A stretch of 6,725 bases of DNA from Pseudobdellovibrionaceae bacterium (GTDB lineage: Bacteria > Bdellovibrionota > Bdellovibrionia > Bdellovibrionales > UBA1609), in assembly GCA_026712605.1 (NCBI GenBank), contig JAPORL010000062.1, positions 1-6,725 of the forward strand, in the 5' to 3' direction. This document shows, piece after piece, positions 1 to 5,231 of the stretch. How positions within the stretch are numbered: the first letter of the stretch is position 1; each line of letters begins with the position of its first letter. The notes beneath the pieces were generated by a model, which searched no databases, had not been told where the DNA came from, and saw only the letters and a list, made by a program, of their open reading frames with translations. Position numbers and translations under genes: made by a program.

Positions 1-273
1 GGCTTTATTCCTAAAAAAACCTGTAGATTTCATATCTAAATCTAATTCTAAGATAGAAGCCTTTGCATAATCTTTAGCCGTTTTATATTTTTTAAATAGT
101 TTTTCTGTTACTTGATTAACTCGTTTATCTGTACACTGAGCGCTTAACTGAGTGGCAACTAAAAGCTCTAAAGGATTTTTAAAATTTAAAGCGCAATGAG
201 CTGAAGTATATTTTTTACTAAGTAAGGATAAAATAGTTTTAACTCTTTGTTTCTTTTTATGAAAAGATTCCAT
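1..273 (-). CDS. nth: Endonuclease III, N-terminal part (runs off left edge)
   Basis: Bifunctional DNA glycosylase/AP lyase that removes oxidised pyrimidines in base-excision repair. The 91 codons visible read from ATG at 273 without a stop to the window edge. The translation carries the family's N-terminal landmarks: a segment NPLELLVATQLSAQCTDKRV at residues 33-52 that matches the NPFELLIAVLLSAQATD region of E. coli Nth, then a helical stretch and GFFRNKA at 85-91, matching the GLYNSKA region. The helix-hairpin-helix, the catalytic Lys/Asp and the FeS cysteines would lie beyond the left edge and cannot be checked. The gene starts 30 bases after the stop of the exported-protein gene on the same strand, so the two may share a transcript. 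No clear Shine-Dalgarno precedes the ATG. The assignment is distinct from mutY further right because the SAQ-TD motif is Nth-specific. Confidence 0.9.
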   Translation of the reverse strand, partial: MESFHKKKQRVKTILSLLSKKYTSAHCALNFKNPLELLVATQLSAQCTDKRVNQVTEKLFKKYKTAKDYAKASILELDLDMKSTGFFRNKA

Positions 274-303
274 AAGCTACTTTAAAAAAATGCAAAAATA
301 AAC

Positions 304-1026
304 TTAGAGTTCTATTTCTAATGTTATTTTATCAGAAGTTTCTATTTTCTGTTCAGAAGATGGGTTTCTTTTTGTATCTGATTCCTTTTCTGCTTCAGCT
401 TGTCTTTTCTTTTCTTCTTCAGCTTTTTTTTGTTTTTCTGCAAGGGCGTTTTCCTGTTTTCTTTTTATCAAAACTCTTTCTGCCAGATAAGATGGGTTTG
501 AAGTTTTTCCTCTATCCATCTCTAAAATTAAGTAATTGGATAATTTTTCCGAAATTTTCAAATCAGCTTTCTTTATATCCATTAAAATCTTTGTGCTTTC
601 CTTAGTATTCACCGACTGTAAATAAGAAATGGAATTTTCTATTACATACAAAAGTCCTGCTTGTTGAGAAAGAGAAAAAGTTTTAGACCTAAATTCTTTA
701 ATAGACTTTTCTACCACTTCTGCAAAAACAGGCATAAAATCTCTATGAGTTACAATTTCATCTTGAATCATGAGCAATAAAGAAGAATTTATATTATCAG
801 TATCTGGCCTCATTAACAGGACTTTTAGACCTTTTTTTAGCTCCGACAAGGCTTCCTCTCCTCCCTCTGAAACTAAATTCTGTGGTGCTTTTTCTCTAGA
901 TTTTTTAATATATCCCTCTACTATATCTCGCATTTCTGTATATTCCTTAAGCTTTAAAGTCTTGGCTGTGTAATAAGAAGAGCAAAGCAAAGGAAAACAG
1001 AAAAATAAAACAACTAAAAATCTCAT
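304..1026 (-). CDS. Exported protein of unknown function with K/E-rich C-terminus
   Basis: 240 residues; no family recognised. The N-terminus is a clear signal peptide: Met-Arg followed by a hydrophobic stretch to about residue 15 and a possible type I cleavage site near SSYYTA (16-21). Cys15 is preceded by P-L-L, a poor lipobox, so a lipoprotein is less likely. Residues about 22-190 look alpha-helical and contain KKGLKVLLMRPDTDN near 64-78, a possible family signature. From about residue 187 the chain becomes a highly charged Lys/Glu/Ala/Gln low-complexity stretch, probably a helix or coiled coil, ending in a Ser/Thr-containing tail. It should act in the periplasm or at the envelope. It is divergent from the dsbA-like gene and sits 30 bases ahead of nth on the same strand. 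Only a weak AGG precedes the ATG at 1026. That it is a real gene is supported by its length, codon-like composition and signal peptide. Confidence 0.8.
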   Translation of the reverse strand: MRFLVVLFFCFPLLCSSYYTAKTLKLKEYTEMRDIVEGYIKKSREKAPQNLVSEGGEEALSELKKGLKVLLMRPDTDNINSSLLLMIQDEIVTHRDFMPVFAEVVEKSIKEFRSKTFSLSQQAGLLYVIENSISYLQSVNTKESTKILMDIKKADLKISEKLSNYLILEMDRGKTSNPSYLAERVLIKRKQENALAEKQKKAEEEKKRQAEAEKESDTKRNPSSEQKIETSDKITLEIEL

Positions 1027-1070
1027 AAAGCCTATTTTAATTAAAAAATCCTTAAAAATAAAGAAAAAAA

Positions 1071-1097
1071 TTGCCCTAAAAAAAAAACTACTATATC
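1071..1097 (+). promoter_or_regulatory. Possible promoter for the DsbA-like gene
   Basis: In the 105-base divergent gap, TTGCCC (1071-1076) and TATATC (1092-1097) could serve as -35 and -10, each matching four of six consensus bases. The 15-base spacer is shorter than usual. The surrounding DNA is so A/T-rich that chance matches are expected, so this is tentative. Confidence 0.25.
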
Positions 1098-1119
1098 CTT
1101 TGAGGAGTTTAATAATTTT

Positions 1120-1125
1120 AGGAGG
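1120..1125 (+). promoter_or_regulatory. Strong ribosome binding site
   Basis: AGGAGG lies six bases before the ATG at 1132. It is a full Shine-Dalgarno match at standard spacing and fixes the start of the DsbA-like gene. A second GAGGAG at 1102-1107 is too far upstream to serve this ATG. Confidence 0.85.
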
Positions 1126-1131
1126 AAAAAC

Positions 1132-1950
1132 ATGAAAAATAGTTACATTATTGCTTTAGTTATAGGCTCTTGTATTATCACTTTTATTGCTTCAGTTATT
1201 TTTGCAATGAATATGGTTACAATTACTCCCAAACAATTAGCAAAAGTTGTTAAAAAAGATCCAAAGACTTTTTTTATGGCTTTAGAAGAAAGTCATAAAG
1301 ACTTTCAAAAAGTAAAAGCAGAATCAGAACAAAAAGAAGCGGTCAAAGCTTTAGAAGAGCAATTTAAAAATCCATTAAAAATTAAAACAAAGGGTCGCGT
1401 CACTTTTGGAAATAAAAAAGCGCCTGTCACTATTGTAAAGTTCTCTGATTTTCAGTGTACCTATTGCGCTAGAGCCGCTAAAAGTATGAGTGCTTTAAGA
1501 GATAAATACGATGGTAAGGTCAACTTAGTTTATAAAAACTTCCCTCTCAGTTTTCACCCTTTTGCCAAGCCAGCGGCTGAATATTTTGAAGCTGTCGCTC
1601 TTGTAGATGATGATAAGGCGCGTCAATTTCATGATGAGATTTTTGAAAACTTTGATGATTATGCTCGCCTTCAGGACAAAGAAAGCATTGATAAAGCCAT
1701 AAAAAAAATTCTCAAAAAATTAAATCTTAGTACTAAAAAAGTAAATAAAAAATTAGACAAAGCTAAAAAGGTAGTTCAAGCCGATATGGATGAAGCTATG
1801 AAATTAGGAGTAAGAGGAACACCTAGTTTTTTTGTCAATGGAGTTGATGCAAAAAATATTGGTATTGAACAAATCATTACTAGAGTCTTAGATAATGATG
1901 ATAACAATGATGACGAAGACGAAGAAGATGATGATAGCGAAGACACCTAA
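1132..1950 (+). CDS. Membrane-anchored DsbA-family thiol:disulfide oxidoreductase with acidic tail
   Basis: 272 residues. Residues about 5-25 form one uncleaved-looking hydrophobic segment that would anchor the protein in the inner membrane with the rest in the periplasm. Residues 32-80 are a charged helical linker. From about 88 a thioredoxin-fold DsbA domain follows: APVTIVKFSDFQC leading into the CxxC active site C109-T-Y-C112, the NFPLSFHPFAKPAAE region (136-150) typical of DsbA/Com1/BdbD-type proteins, a helical insertion, and GVRGTPSFFVNG (226-237) with the cis-proline at Thr230-Pro231. Both catalytic cysteines and the cis-Pro are intact, so it is probably active in forming or isomerising disulfides of exported proteins. 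The final 18 or so residues are almost all Asp/Glu/Asn, an unusual addition. It is transcribed alone: divergent from its left neighbour and closed by a hairpin at 1972-2011. It cannot be assigned to DsbA, DsbG or Com1 specifically from sequence alone. Confidence 0.9.
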   Translation: MKNSYIIALVIGSCIITFIASVIFAMNMVTITPKQLAKVVKKDPKTFFMALEESHKDFQKVKAESEQKEAVKALEEQFKNPLKIKTKGRVTFGNKKAPVTIVKFSDFQCTYCARAAKSMSALRDKYDGKVNLVYKNFPLSFHPFAKPAAEYFEAVALVDDDKARQFHDEIFENFDDYARLQDKESIDKAIKKILKKLNLSTKKVNKKLDKAKKVVQADMDEAMKLGVRGTPSFFVNGVDAKNIGIEQIITRVLDNDDNNDDEDEEDDDSEDT

Positions 1951-1971
1951 AATTAGAATTAAATCTTAATC

Positions 1972-2011
1972 TTATCTAGGGCAAAAAGAATTATCTTTTT
2001 GCCCTAGATAA
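1972..2011 (+). terminator. Perfect 18-bp hairpin terminator after the DsbA-like gene
   Basis: Left arm 1972-1989 and right arm 1994-2011 are exact reverse complements over 18 bp, with an ATTA loop at 1990-1993. The core is AGGGC/GCCCT followed by A5/T5. A T-rich stretch follows (2012-2019). It lies 22 bases after the dsbA-like stop and would insulate mutY from that gene. The symmetrical stem may also stop transcription from the other strand, though no gene there needs it. Confidence 0.85.
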
Positions 2012-2026
2012 TTATTTTAATAAAAT

Positions 2027-2056
2027 TTGTTCAAAAAATATAATATCTTTTATAAG
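2027..2056 (+). promoter_or_regulatory. Possible mutY promoter
   Basis: TTGTTC (2027-2032), an 18-base spacer and TATAAG (2051-2056) lie between the upstream terminator and mutY, where a promoter is needed. A perfect TATAAT at 2039-2044 is an alternative -10 but has no good -35 at the right distance. The region is nearly pure A/T, so the exact site is uncertain. Confidence 0.35.
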
Positions 2057-2088
2057 TAAAGTGTAATATTAATATATTTACTTGATTT

Positions 2089-3051
2089 ATGCTTTATTCC
2101 CTTCAAAGTAAACTCTTAGACTGGTTTGAGAAAAATAAAAGGTCTTTACCTTGGAGAAAAACAACAGACCCGTATAAAATATGGATATCAGAGGTTATGT
2201 TACAACAAACAACTTCTAAAGCTGTTGTTCCTTACTATAATCGCTTCTTAAAACATTTCCCAGATCTGAAAAGTCTATCAAAAGCAAAAACAGAACAAGT
2301 TTTTTCCCTCTGGTCAGGCTTAGGCTATTATAATCGGGCAAAAAATCTAATTAAATCCAGTCGTATAATTTATAAACAAAAATTTTTCCCAAAAACTTAT
2401 AAAGAGCTTTTAAAATTTCCTGGATTTGGAGCTTATATAGCCCGAGCTGTCAGTTCTATTGCTTTTGAAGAGCCAGTAGGAGTTTTAGATGGTAATGTCA
2501 TTCGCTTTCTATCTCGCTTTTATGGATTAAAAATAAAACATTGGCAATCTAAAGAAAAAGCTGAACTTCAAAAAATAAGTGACAGCTGGGTTCAAAATCA
2601 AAAATCTTCTAAAATGAATCAAGCTCTTATGGAAATAGGAGCTCTTATTTGTGTTAAACAAAAACCTTTATGTTTGCTTTGTCCTGTAAGAGTAAATTGT
2701 CAAGCTTATAAAAAAGGCCTTCAGGAAAAACTTCCTTTAAAAAAAGAAAAAAAATCTACTGAATTTTGGCACTATTATCCAGAAAAAATAAAAAGACAAC
2801 ATAAATGGGCTTTTGTTAAAAATACAAAAATGCCATTTCTAAAAGGTCATTTATTATTTCCTGGTCTATCTAAAAAATTAAAGCACAAAGCTACAAATTA
2901 TGATTTTGATCATAGTATTATGAATTATAAAATATTTATAACTATTAAAACAAAACGAAAGCACTCTCTCTCCCTTTTTAAGTGGTATAGCTCATCAGAA
3001 ATTAAAAAATTAAATCCTTCCTCTTTAATACAAAAGGTTTTAAAATTTTAA
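2089..3051 (+). CDS. mutY: A/G-specific adenine glycosylase MutY, short C-terminal domain
   Basis: Removes adenine mispaired with 8-oxoguanine in base-excision repair. 320 residues against about 350 in E. coli. In order: LPWR (20-23) and ISEVMLQQT (33-41) with catalytic Glu35; LWSGLGYYNRAKNL (74-87); the helix-hairpin-helix LKFPGFGAYIARAV (108-121); GVLDGNVIRFLSR (131-143) with catalytic Asp134; and a C-X6-C-X2-C-X5-C iron-sulfur loop (Cys188, 195, 198, 204). The catalytic core is therefore complete. The C-terminal MutT/NUDIX-like domain (about 226-320) is shortened: LLFPG (255-259) corresponds to the WEFPGG strand, but the usual Glu-rich helix after it is missing, and the 8-oxoG-reading FSH loop appears as F273-D274-H275. 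The ATG at 2089 is the first possible start, since an in-frame TGA lies two codons upstream. No Shine-Dalgarno is visible. Its stop abuts that of the convergent aminomutase gene. Confidence 0.95.
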   Translation: MLYSLQSKLLDWFEKNKRSLPWRKTTDPYKIWISEVMLQQTTSKAVVPYYNRFLKHFPDLKSLSKAKTEQVFSLWSGLGYYNRAKNLIKSSRIIYKQKFFPKTYKELLKFPGFGAYIARAVSSIAFEEPVGVLDGNVIRFLSRFYGLKIKHWQSKEKAELQKISDSWVQNQKSSKMNQALMEIGALICVKQKPLCLLCPVRVNCQAYKKGLQEKLPLKKEKKSTEFWHYYPEKIKRQHKWAFVKNTKMPFLKGHLLFPGLSKKLKHKATNYDFDHSIMNYKIFITIKTKRKHSLSLFKWYSSSEIKKLNPSSLIQKVLKF

Positions 3052-4212
3052 TCAGTTGAATTTTTTAGTCTGCGAATTCTTTTTTCCGTAAGTTTGGTTT
3101 GTTAATAATTCCCATTCTTTTTGATATGTTTCATTAGCTGTGGCTATCTTTAAATGATTTCTAACAGGGTTTTTATAAGAGCCTTCAACAAAATCCCAGC
3201 CTTTAAAATGCCATTGCTCTTTTTCTTTTTGAAGGGCAAAGTCTGGAACAAGTCCTACTTTTCCTCCTCCTCCTGGTATATCTAAAGATAAATTAGGCAA
3301 GGCTAAACCAGACAGACGTCCCCATAACTCCTTTTGTATAGAAAGAGAATCTTCAATAGAAGTTCTAAAATGATCTGTCCCCTCTGAAGGATCACATTGA
3401 AACATATAATAAGGTTTCACTCTTAAATACAATAAACGCCTCATAAGAGCTTGAATAATAGAAGGATTATTATTGATTTGATTAAGCAAAACAGTTTGGT
3501 TAAATAGGAGTATTCCAGAATCAGCCATGCGAGTAAGGGATTCTTGAACCTCTTTTGTCAATTCTAAAGGATGATTAAAATGAGTCATCAAAAATACAGG
3601 CTGATATTTTTTAAGAACATGACATAGAGAATCTGTTAATCTCATGGGACAAACAACAGGCATACGAGAAGCTATTCTTATAATTTCAACATGGCTAATT
3701 TCTCTTAATTTTTTGAGAATATTATCTAAAATGGAATCAGATAGAGTAAGAGGATCTCCTCCTGATAAAATAACTTCTCTAATTCCTTTATTTTTTTTGA
3801 TATAAGATAAAATTTCTGCCTGCTCTGCCTTACTGCTTAAGCCTTTTTTTTTTCCAGTAAATCGTTTTCTTGTGCAATAACGACAATAAACAGCGCATTG
3901 ATCTGTAACTAAAAACAAAACCCGATCCGGATATCTATGAATTAATTTTGAAAAAGGAGAGTGTTTTTCTTCTCCTAAAGGATCTTTTAGAGATTGACGC
4001 CCTACATAAAATTCTTTCTGACTAATTTCTACAATAGGCTTTAAAATAGGAGCTTTTGTAGCTAATTTTAAGTAATAGGGAGTTGCTCCTGAGGAAAAAT
4101 TAGACTTTTTATTACCAAAATTTTGAATATTTCTAACTTGCCACATCCAATTAAACCAATCTTTTTCTGAAATAGATTCGGGTTTTCCTAGGCTTTTAAA
4201 CTGCAATTTCAC
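3052..4212 (-). CDS. kamA: Lysine 2,3-aminomutase-family radical SAM/PLP enzyme
   Basis: 386 residues (clostridial KamA is about 416, EpmB about 340). Lysine 2,3-aminomutase converts L-lysine to L-beta-lysine using a 4Fe-4S cluster, S-adenosylmethionine and PLP. Visible motifs: N-terminal DWFNWMWQVRN (18-28), the cluster motif C106-X3-C110-X2-C113, SGGDPL (150-155) for SAM binding, FQCDPSEGTDHFRT (271-284), and DIPGGGGK (311-318) with the PLP lysine Lys318. Asp274 and Asp311 align with Asp293 and Asp330 that hold the lysine side chain in clostridial KamA, which argues for lysine over glutamate and against EpmB. The C-terminal CxCxxC-type zinc cysteines of KamA are absent. The start is a GTG at 4212: no ATG lies in frame between it and the upstream stop, and the conserved N-terminal segment requires it. 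No Shine-Dalgarno is apparent. It stands alone, divergent from the lipoprotein gene. The fate of beta-lysine here (osmolyte, catabolism or modification) cannot be told. Confidence 0.85.
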   Translation of the reverse strand: MKLQFKSLGKPESISEKDWFNWMWQVRNIQNFGNKKSNFSSGATPYYLKLATKAPILKPIVEISQKEFYVGRQSLKDPLGEEKHSPFSKLIHRYPDRVLFLVTDQCAVYCRYCTRKRFTGKKKGLSSKAEQAEILSYIKKNKGIREVILSGGDPLTLSDSILDNILKKLREISHVEIIRIASRMPVVCPMRLTDSLCHVLKKYQPVFLMTHFNHPLELTKEVQESLTRMADSGILLFNQTVLLNQINNNPSIIQALMRRLLYLRVKPYYMFQCDPSEGTDHFRTSIEDSLSIQKELWGRLSGLALPNLSLDIPGGGGKVGLVPDFALQKEKEQWHFKGWDFVEGSYKNPVRNHLKIATANETYQKEWELLTNQTYGKKNSQTKKFN

Positions 4213-4315
4213 AGTTAATTTATATTTGAAATTTTAGCTTTTTTCTAATTTTTTTATTTAAACTGCTAAATGCTAGTCTTTTTCTTCAGATTTTTTATAA
4301 TATACTCAAAAAAAC

Positions 4316-4343
4316 TTGACCTTTCTAATAAGCTTAATTAAAT
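4316..4343 (+). promoter_or_regulatory. Likely promoter of the lipoprotein gene
   Basis: TTGACC (4316-4321, five of six consensus bases), a 16-base spacer and TTAAAT (4338-4343) make a reasonable sigma-70 promoter about 50 bases before the ATG. A perfect TATAAT at 4296-4301 is an alternative -10 but lacks a good -35. Confidence 0.5.
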
Positions 4344-4370
4344 AGGTTAAATATGTAGCTTAAATTAAGC
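4331..4370 (+). promoter_or_regulatory. Possible operator: repeated AGCTTAA and a 13-base dyad
   Basis: AGCTTAA occurs at 4331-4337 and again at 4357-4363, 26 bases apart. The second is the left half of a perfect dyad, GCTTAAATTAAGC (4358-4370). The first overlaps the presumed -10 region and the dyad lies just downstream of the expected transcription start, where a repressor could bind. A/T-rich dyads arise easily by chance here, so confidence is low. Confidence 0.25.
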
Positions 4371-4384
4371 ACAAAACTAACAAA

Positions 4385-4388
4385 GGAG
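4385..4388 (+). promoter_or_regulatory. Ribosome binding site of the lipoprotein gene
   Basis: GGAG within AAAGGAGAAAGGT lies six bases before the ATG at 4395. Together with the lipobox 16 codons on, this fixes the start. Confidence 0.8.
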
Positions 4389-4394
4389 AAAGGT

Positions 4395-4838
4395 ATGAAT
4401 AAGGTTTTATTTCTAATAAGTACTATGGCTTTAATAGCTTGTGGCTCTAATACAGTACAAAATAACATGGTCTCAAACATTAAAGTTGGTGAAACTCTTG
4501 TTGAGTCTGGAGCTTGCGAAAAATTTAGTACTGGTTTTTTTGGTTTTGGAGGACACTGGCCTCAAACTATTACTAAAGAAGATGGTACAGCAACTACTGC
4601 TGACGGAGACAAAGAAAAACTGTGGGAAGCTAACGATTATATGGTAAATACTGATGGTAGCATTGCAGAAGCTGAAGAGGCTTGTGAAGTAAAAGATATG
4701 ATGGAAGAAGAGTCTGGAGATGAAGGTGAAACAGATGCAGAAGGTGAAGCAGATGCAGAAGGTGAAGCAGATGCAGAAGGTGAAGCAGATGCAGAAGATG
4801 AAGCAAATGCAGAAGGTGATGAAACAGAAGACGAGTAA
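4395..4838 (+). CDS. Small lipoprotein with acidic hexapeptide repeats
   Basis: 147 residues; function unknown. A type II signal peptide (1-15) ends in the lipobox L-I-A-C16, followed by Gly-Ser, so the mature protein should be lipid-anchored; with no Asp at +2, the outer membrane is the likelier site. Residues about 28-100 are the only non-repetitive domain, with VGETLVESGACEKF and a Gly/Phe-rich TGFFGFGGHWP stretch. It has two further cysteines, Cys41 and Cys97, that could pair in a disulfide. From about 101 the chain is nearly all Glu, Asp, Ala and Gly, with five EGEADA-type hexapeptides (110-139) encoded by an 18-bp tandem repeat. Such a tail is probably disordered and strongly negative; cation binding or surface charge are only guesses. 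The gene is monocistronic, with its own promoter, a strong ribosome binding site and a terminator. The DsbA-like enzyme encoded in this window could in principle oxidise its cysteine pair, which is speculation. Confidence 0.88.
   Translation: MNKVLFLISTMALIACGSNTVQNNMVSNIKVGETLVESGACEKFSTGFFGFGGHWPQTITKEDGTATTADGDKEKLWEANDYMVNTDGSIAEAEEACEVKDMMEEESGDEGETDAEGEADAEGEADAEGEADAEDEANAEGDETEDE
4722..4811 (+). repeat. 18-bp tandem repeat, five units, in frame within the lipoprotein gene
   Basis: Units start at 4722, 4740, 4758, 4776 and 4794. The three central units are identical (GAAGGTGAAGCAGATGCA). The first differs by one base (Ala to Thr) and the fifth by two (Gly to Asp, Asp to Asn). A more decayed sixth unit may follow at 4812-4829. 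As 18 is a multiple of three, gain or loss of units keeps the reading frame and only changes the length of the acidic tail. Confidence 0.95.
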
Positions 4839-4896
4839 AAATAAAGCAAATAATAAAAAGTAAATAATTAAATATCAAAATTTTTAATAACTAACT

Positions 4897-4928
4897 AAAA
4901 AAGACTTTCTGAAAAGAAAGTCTTTTTT
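4897..4928 (+). terminator. Rho-independent terminator of the lipoprotein gene
   Basis: Arms 4897-4910 and 4915-4928 pair perfectly over 14 bp around a GAAA tetraloop (4911-4914). The stem has a 5' A6 run and a 3' T6 run, so it can act on both strands. It begins 58 bases after the lipoprotein stop. Confidence 0.9.
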
Positions 4929-5002
4929 ATTAAAAGTAACAGTAATCTATAAACTGTCTTAGATTTTAAAGCTCATTTATTCCTATTTAAGTCTTTTTGA
5001 TT

Positions 5003-5119
5003 AAAATCTTGTAAGATAGAAAGCTAAAAGCGAGTTCGGATTTGACAACATAGCGACTGTAGGTCGCTTTATGGCAAAACGCATGTCTGAGTTTTTAGCT
5101 TTCTATCTTACAAGATTTT
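5003..5119. repeat. Perfect 27-bp inverted repeat enclosing structured copy A
   Basis: Arms at 5003-5029 and 5093-5119 are exact reverse complements over 27 bp, separated by 63 bases that themselves fold. Transcribed from either strand this would give a very stable long stem. The arms contain AGATAGAAAGCT and AGCTTTCTATCT. Only the right arm has a counterpart in copy B. It could be a terminator-like structure, the core of a small mobile or repetitive element, or an RNA gene. Confidence 0.9.
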
Positions 5120-5125
5120 CACATA
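5026..5125 (+). repeat. Structured repeat, copy A (possible RNA element)
   Basis: Shared core with copy B: CGGATTTGA (5037-5045), then the hairpin GCGAC-TGTAG-GTCGC (5053-5067), then GTCTGAGTT (5085-5093), then AGCTTT.TATCTTA (5097-5110). The hairpin is lengthened by CATA/TATG (5049-5052 with 5070-5073) across a two-base bulge. AGTTCGGAT (5033-5041) can pair with GTCTGAGTT (5085-5093) through nine pairs including four G-U. This favours a plus-strand RNA, since on the minus strand those become A-C mismatches. Function unknown. Confidence 0.6.
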
Positions 5126-5131
5126 AATTTC

Positions 5132-5231
5132 AAAATGGAATCGGATTTGAACTGAATAGCGACTGCAAGTCGCCTTGTGTAAAAGCCTGTCTGAGTTCTT
5201 GAGCTTTGTATCTTAGTAAACTTTTCAAATA
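5132..5231 (+). repeat. Structured repeat, copy B (possible RNA element)
   Basis: About 105 bases downstream of copy A and roughly 80% identical over some 77 aligned positions by hand, with small indels. The GCGAC/GTCGC stem (5159-5163 with 5169-5173) is unchanged while its loop differs (TGCAA against TGTAG). TCGGATTTGA (5141-5150) and GTCTGAGTT (5189-5197) are kept, and GAATCGGAT can again pair with GTCTGAGTTC with one bulged A. The homology continues into the right flank (AGCTTTGTATCTTAG), but no left arm complements it, so the 27-bp outer stem of copy A is absent. A different short inverted repeat, TTTGTAT/ATACAAA (5205-5211 with 5229-5235), occurs in the flank. Confidence 0.6.

Noticed and set aside
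321..605. A plus-strand open frame encoding a very hydrophobic Phe/Leu-rich peptide.
   Set aside because: It is the antisense reading of the Lys/Glu-rich C-terminus of the exported protein, where GAA/AAA codons read as TTC/TTT.
1071..2004. TTGCCCTA shared between the region before the DsbA-like gene and its terminator hairpin.
   Set aside because: Only about eight bases match, with no extended homology or symmetrical arrangement, so this is expected by chance.
3052..4212. Assignment of the radical SAM enzyme as EpmB (EF-P lysine aminomutase).
   Set aside because: It is longer than EpmB, keeps both KamA lysine-binding aspartates including the CDPSEG segment, and no efp or epmA is nearby. It is not fully excluded.
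4722..4811. Regular short repeats considered as a CRISPR array.
   Set aside because: Units abut with no spacers, are 18 bp long and lie in frame inside a gene.
4630..4878. Long reverse-strand open frames across the lipoprotein gene, one leucine/histidine-rich and one Ser/Ala/Pro repeat.
   Set aside because: They are mirror images of the 18-bp tandem repeat read in other frames. The plus-strand frame has the signal peptide, lipobox, ribosome binding site and terminator.
5138..5153. On the minus strand GTTCAAATCC near a GACTTGCAGTC hairpin resembles a tRNA T-loop and a Cys anticodon arm.
   Set aside because: The five-base stem around the supposed T-loop does not pair, no D-arm or acceptor stem can be laid out, and copy A has TGTCAAATCC instead. 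The likeness is by chance.
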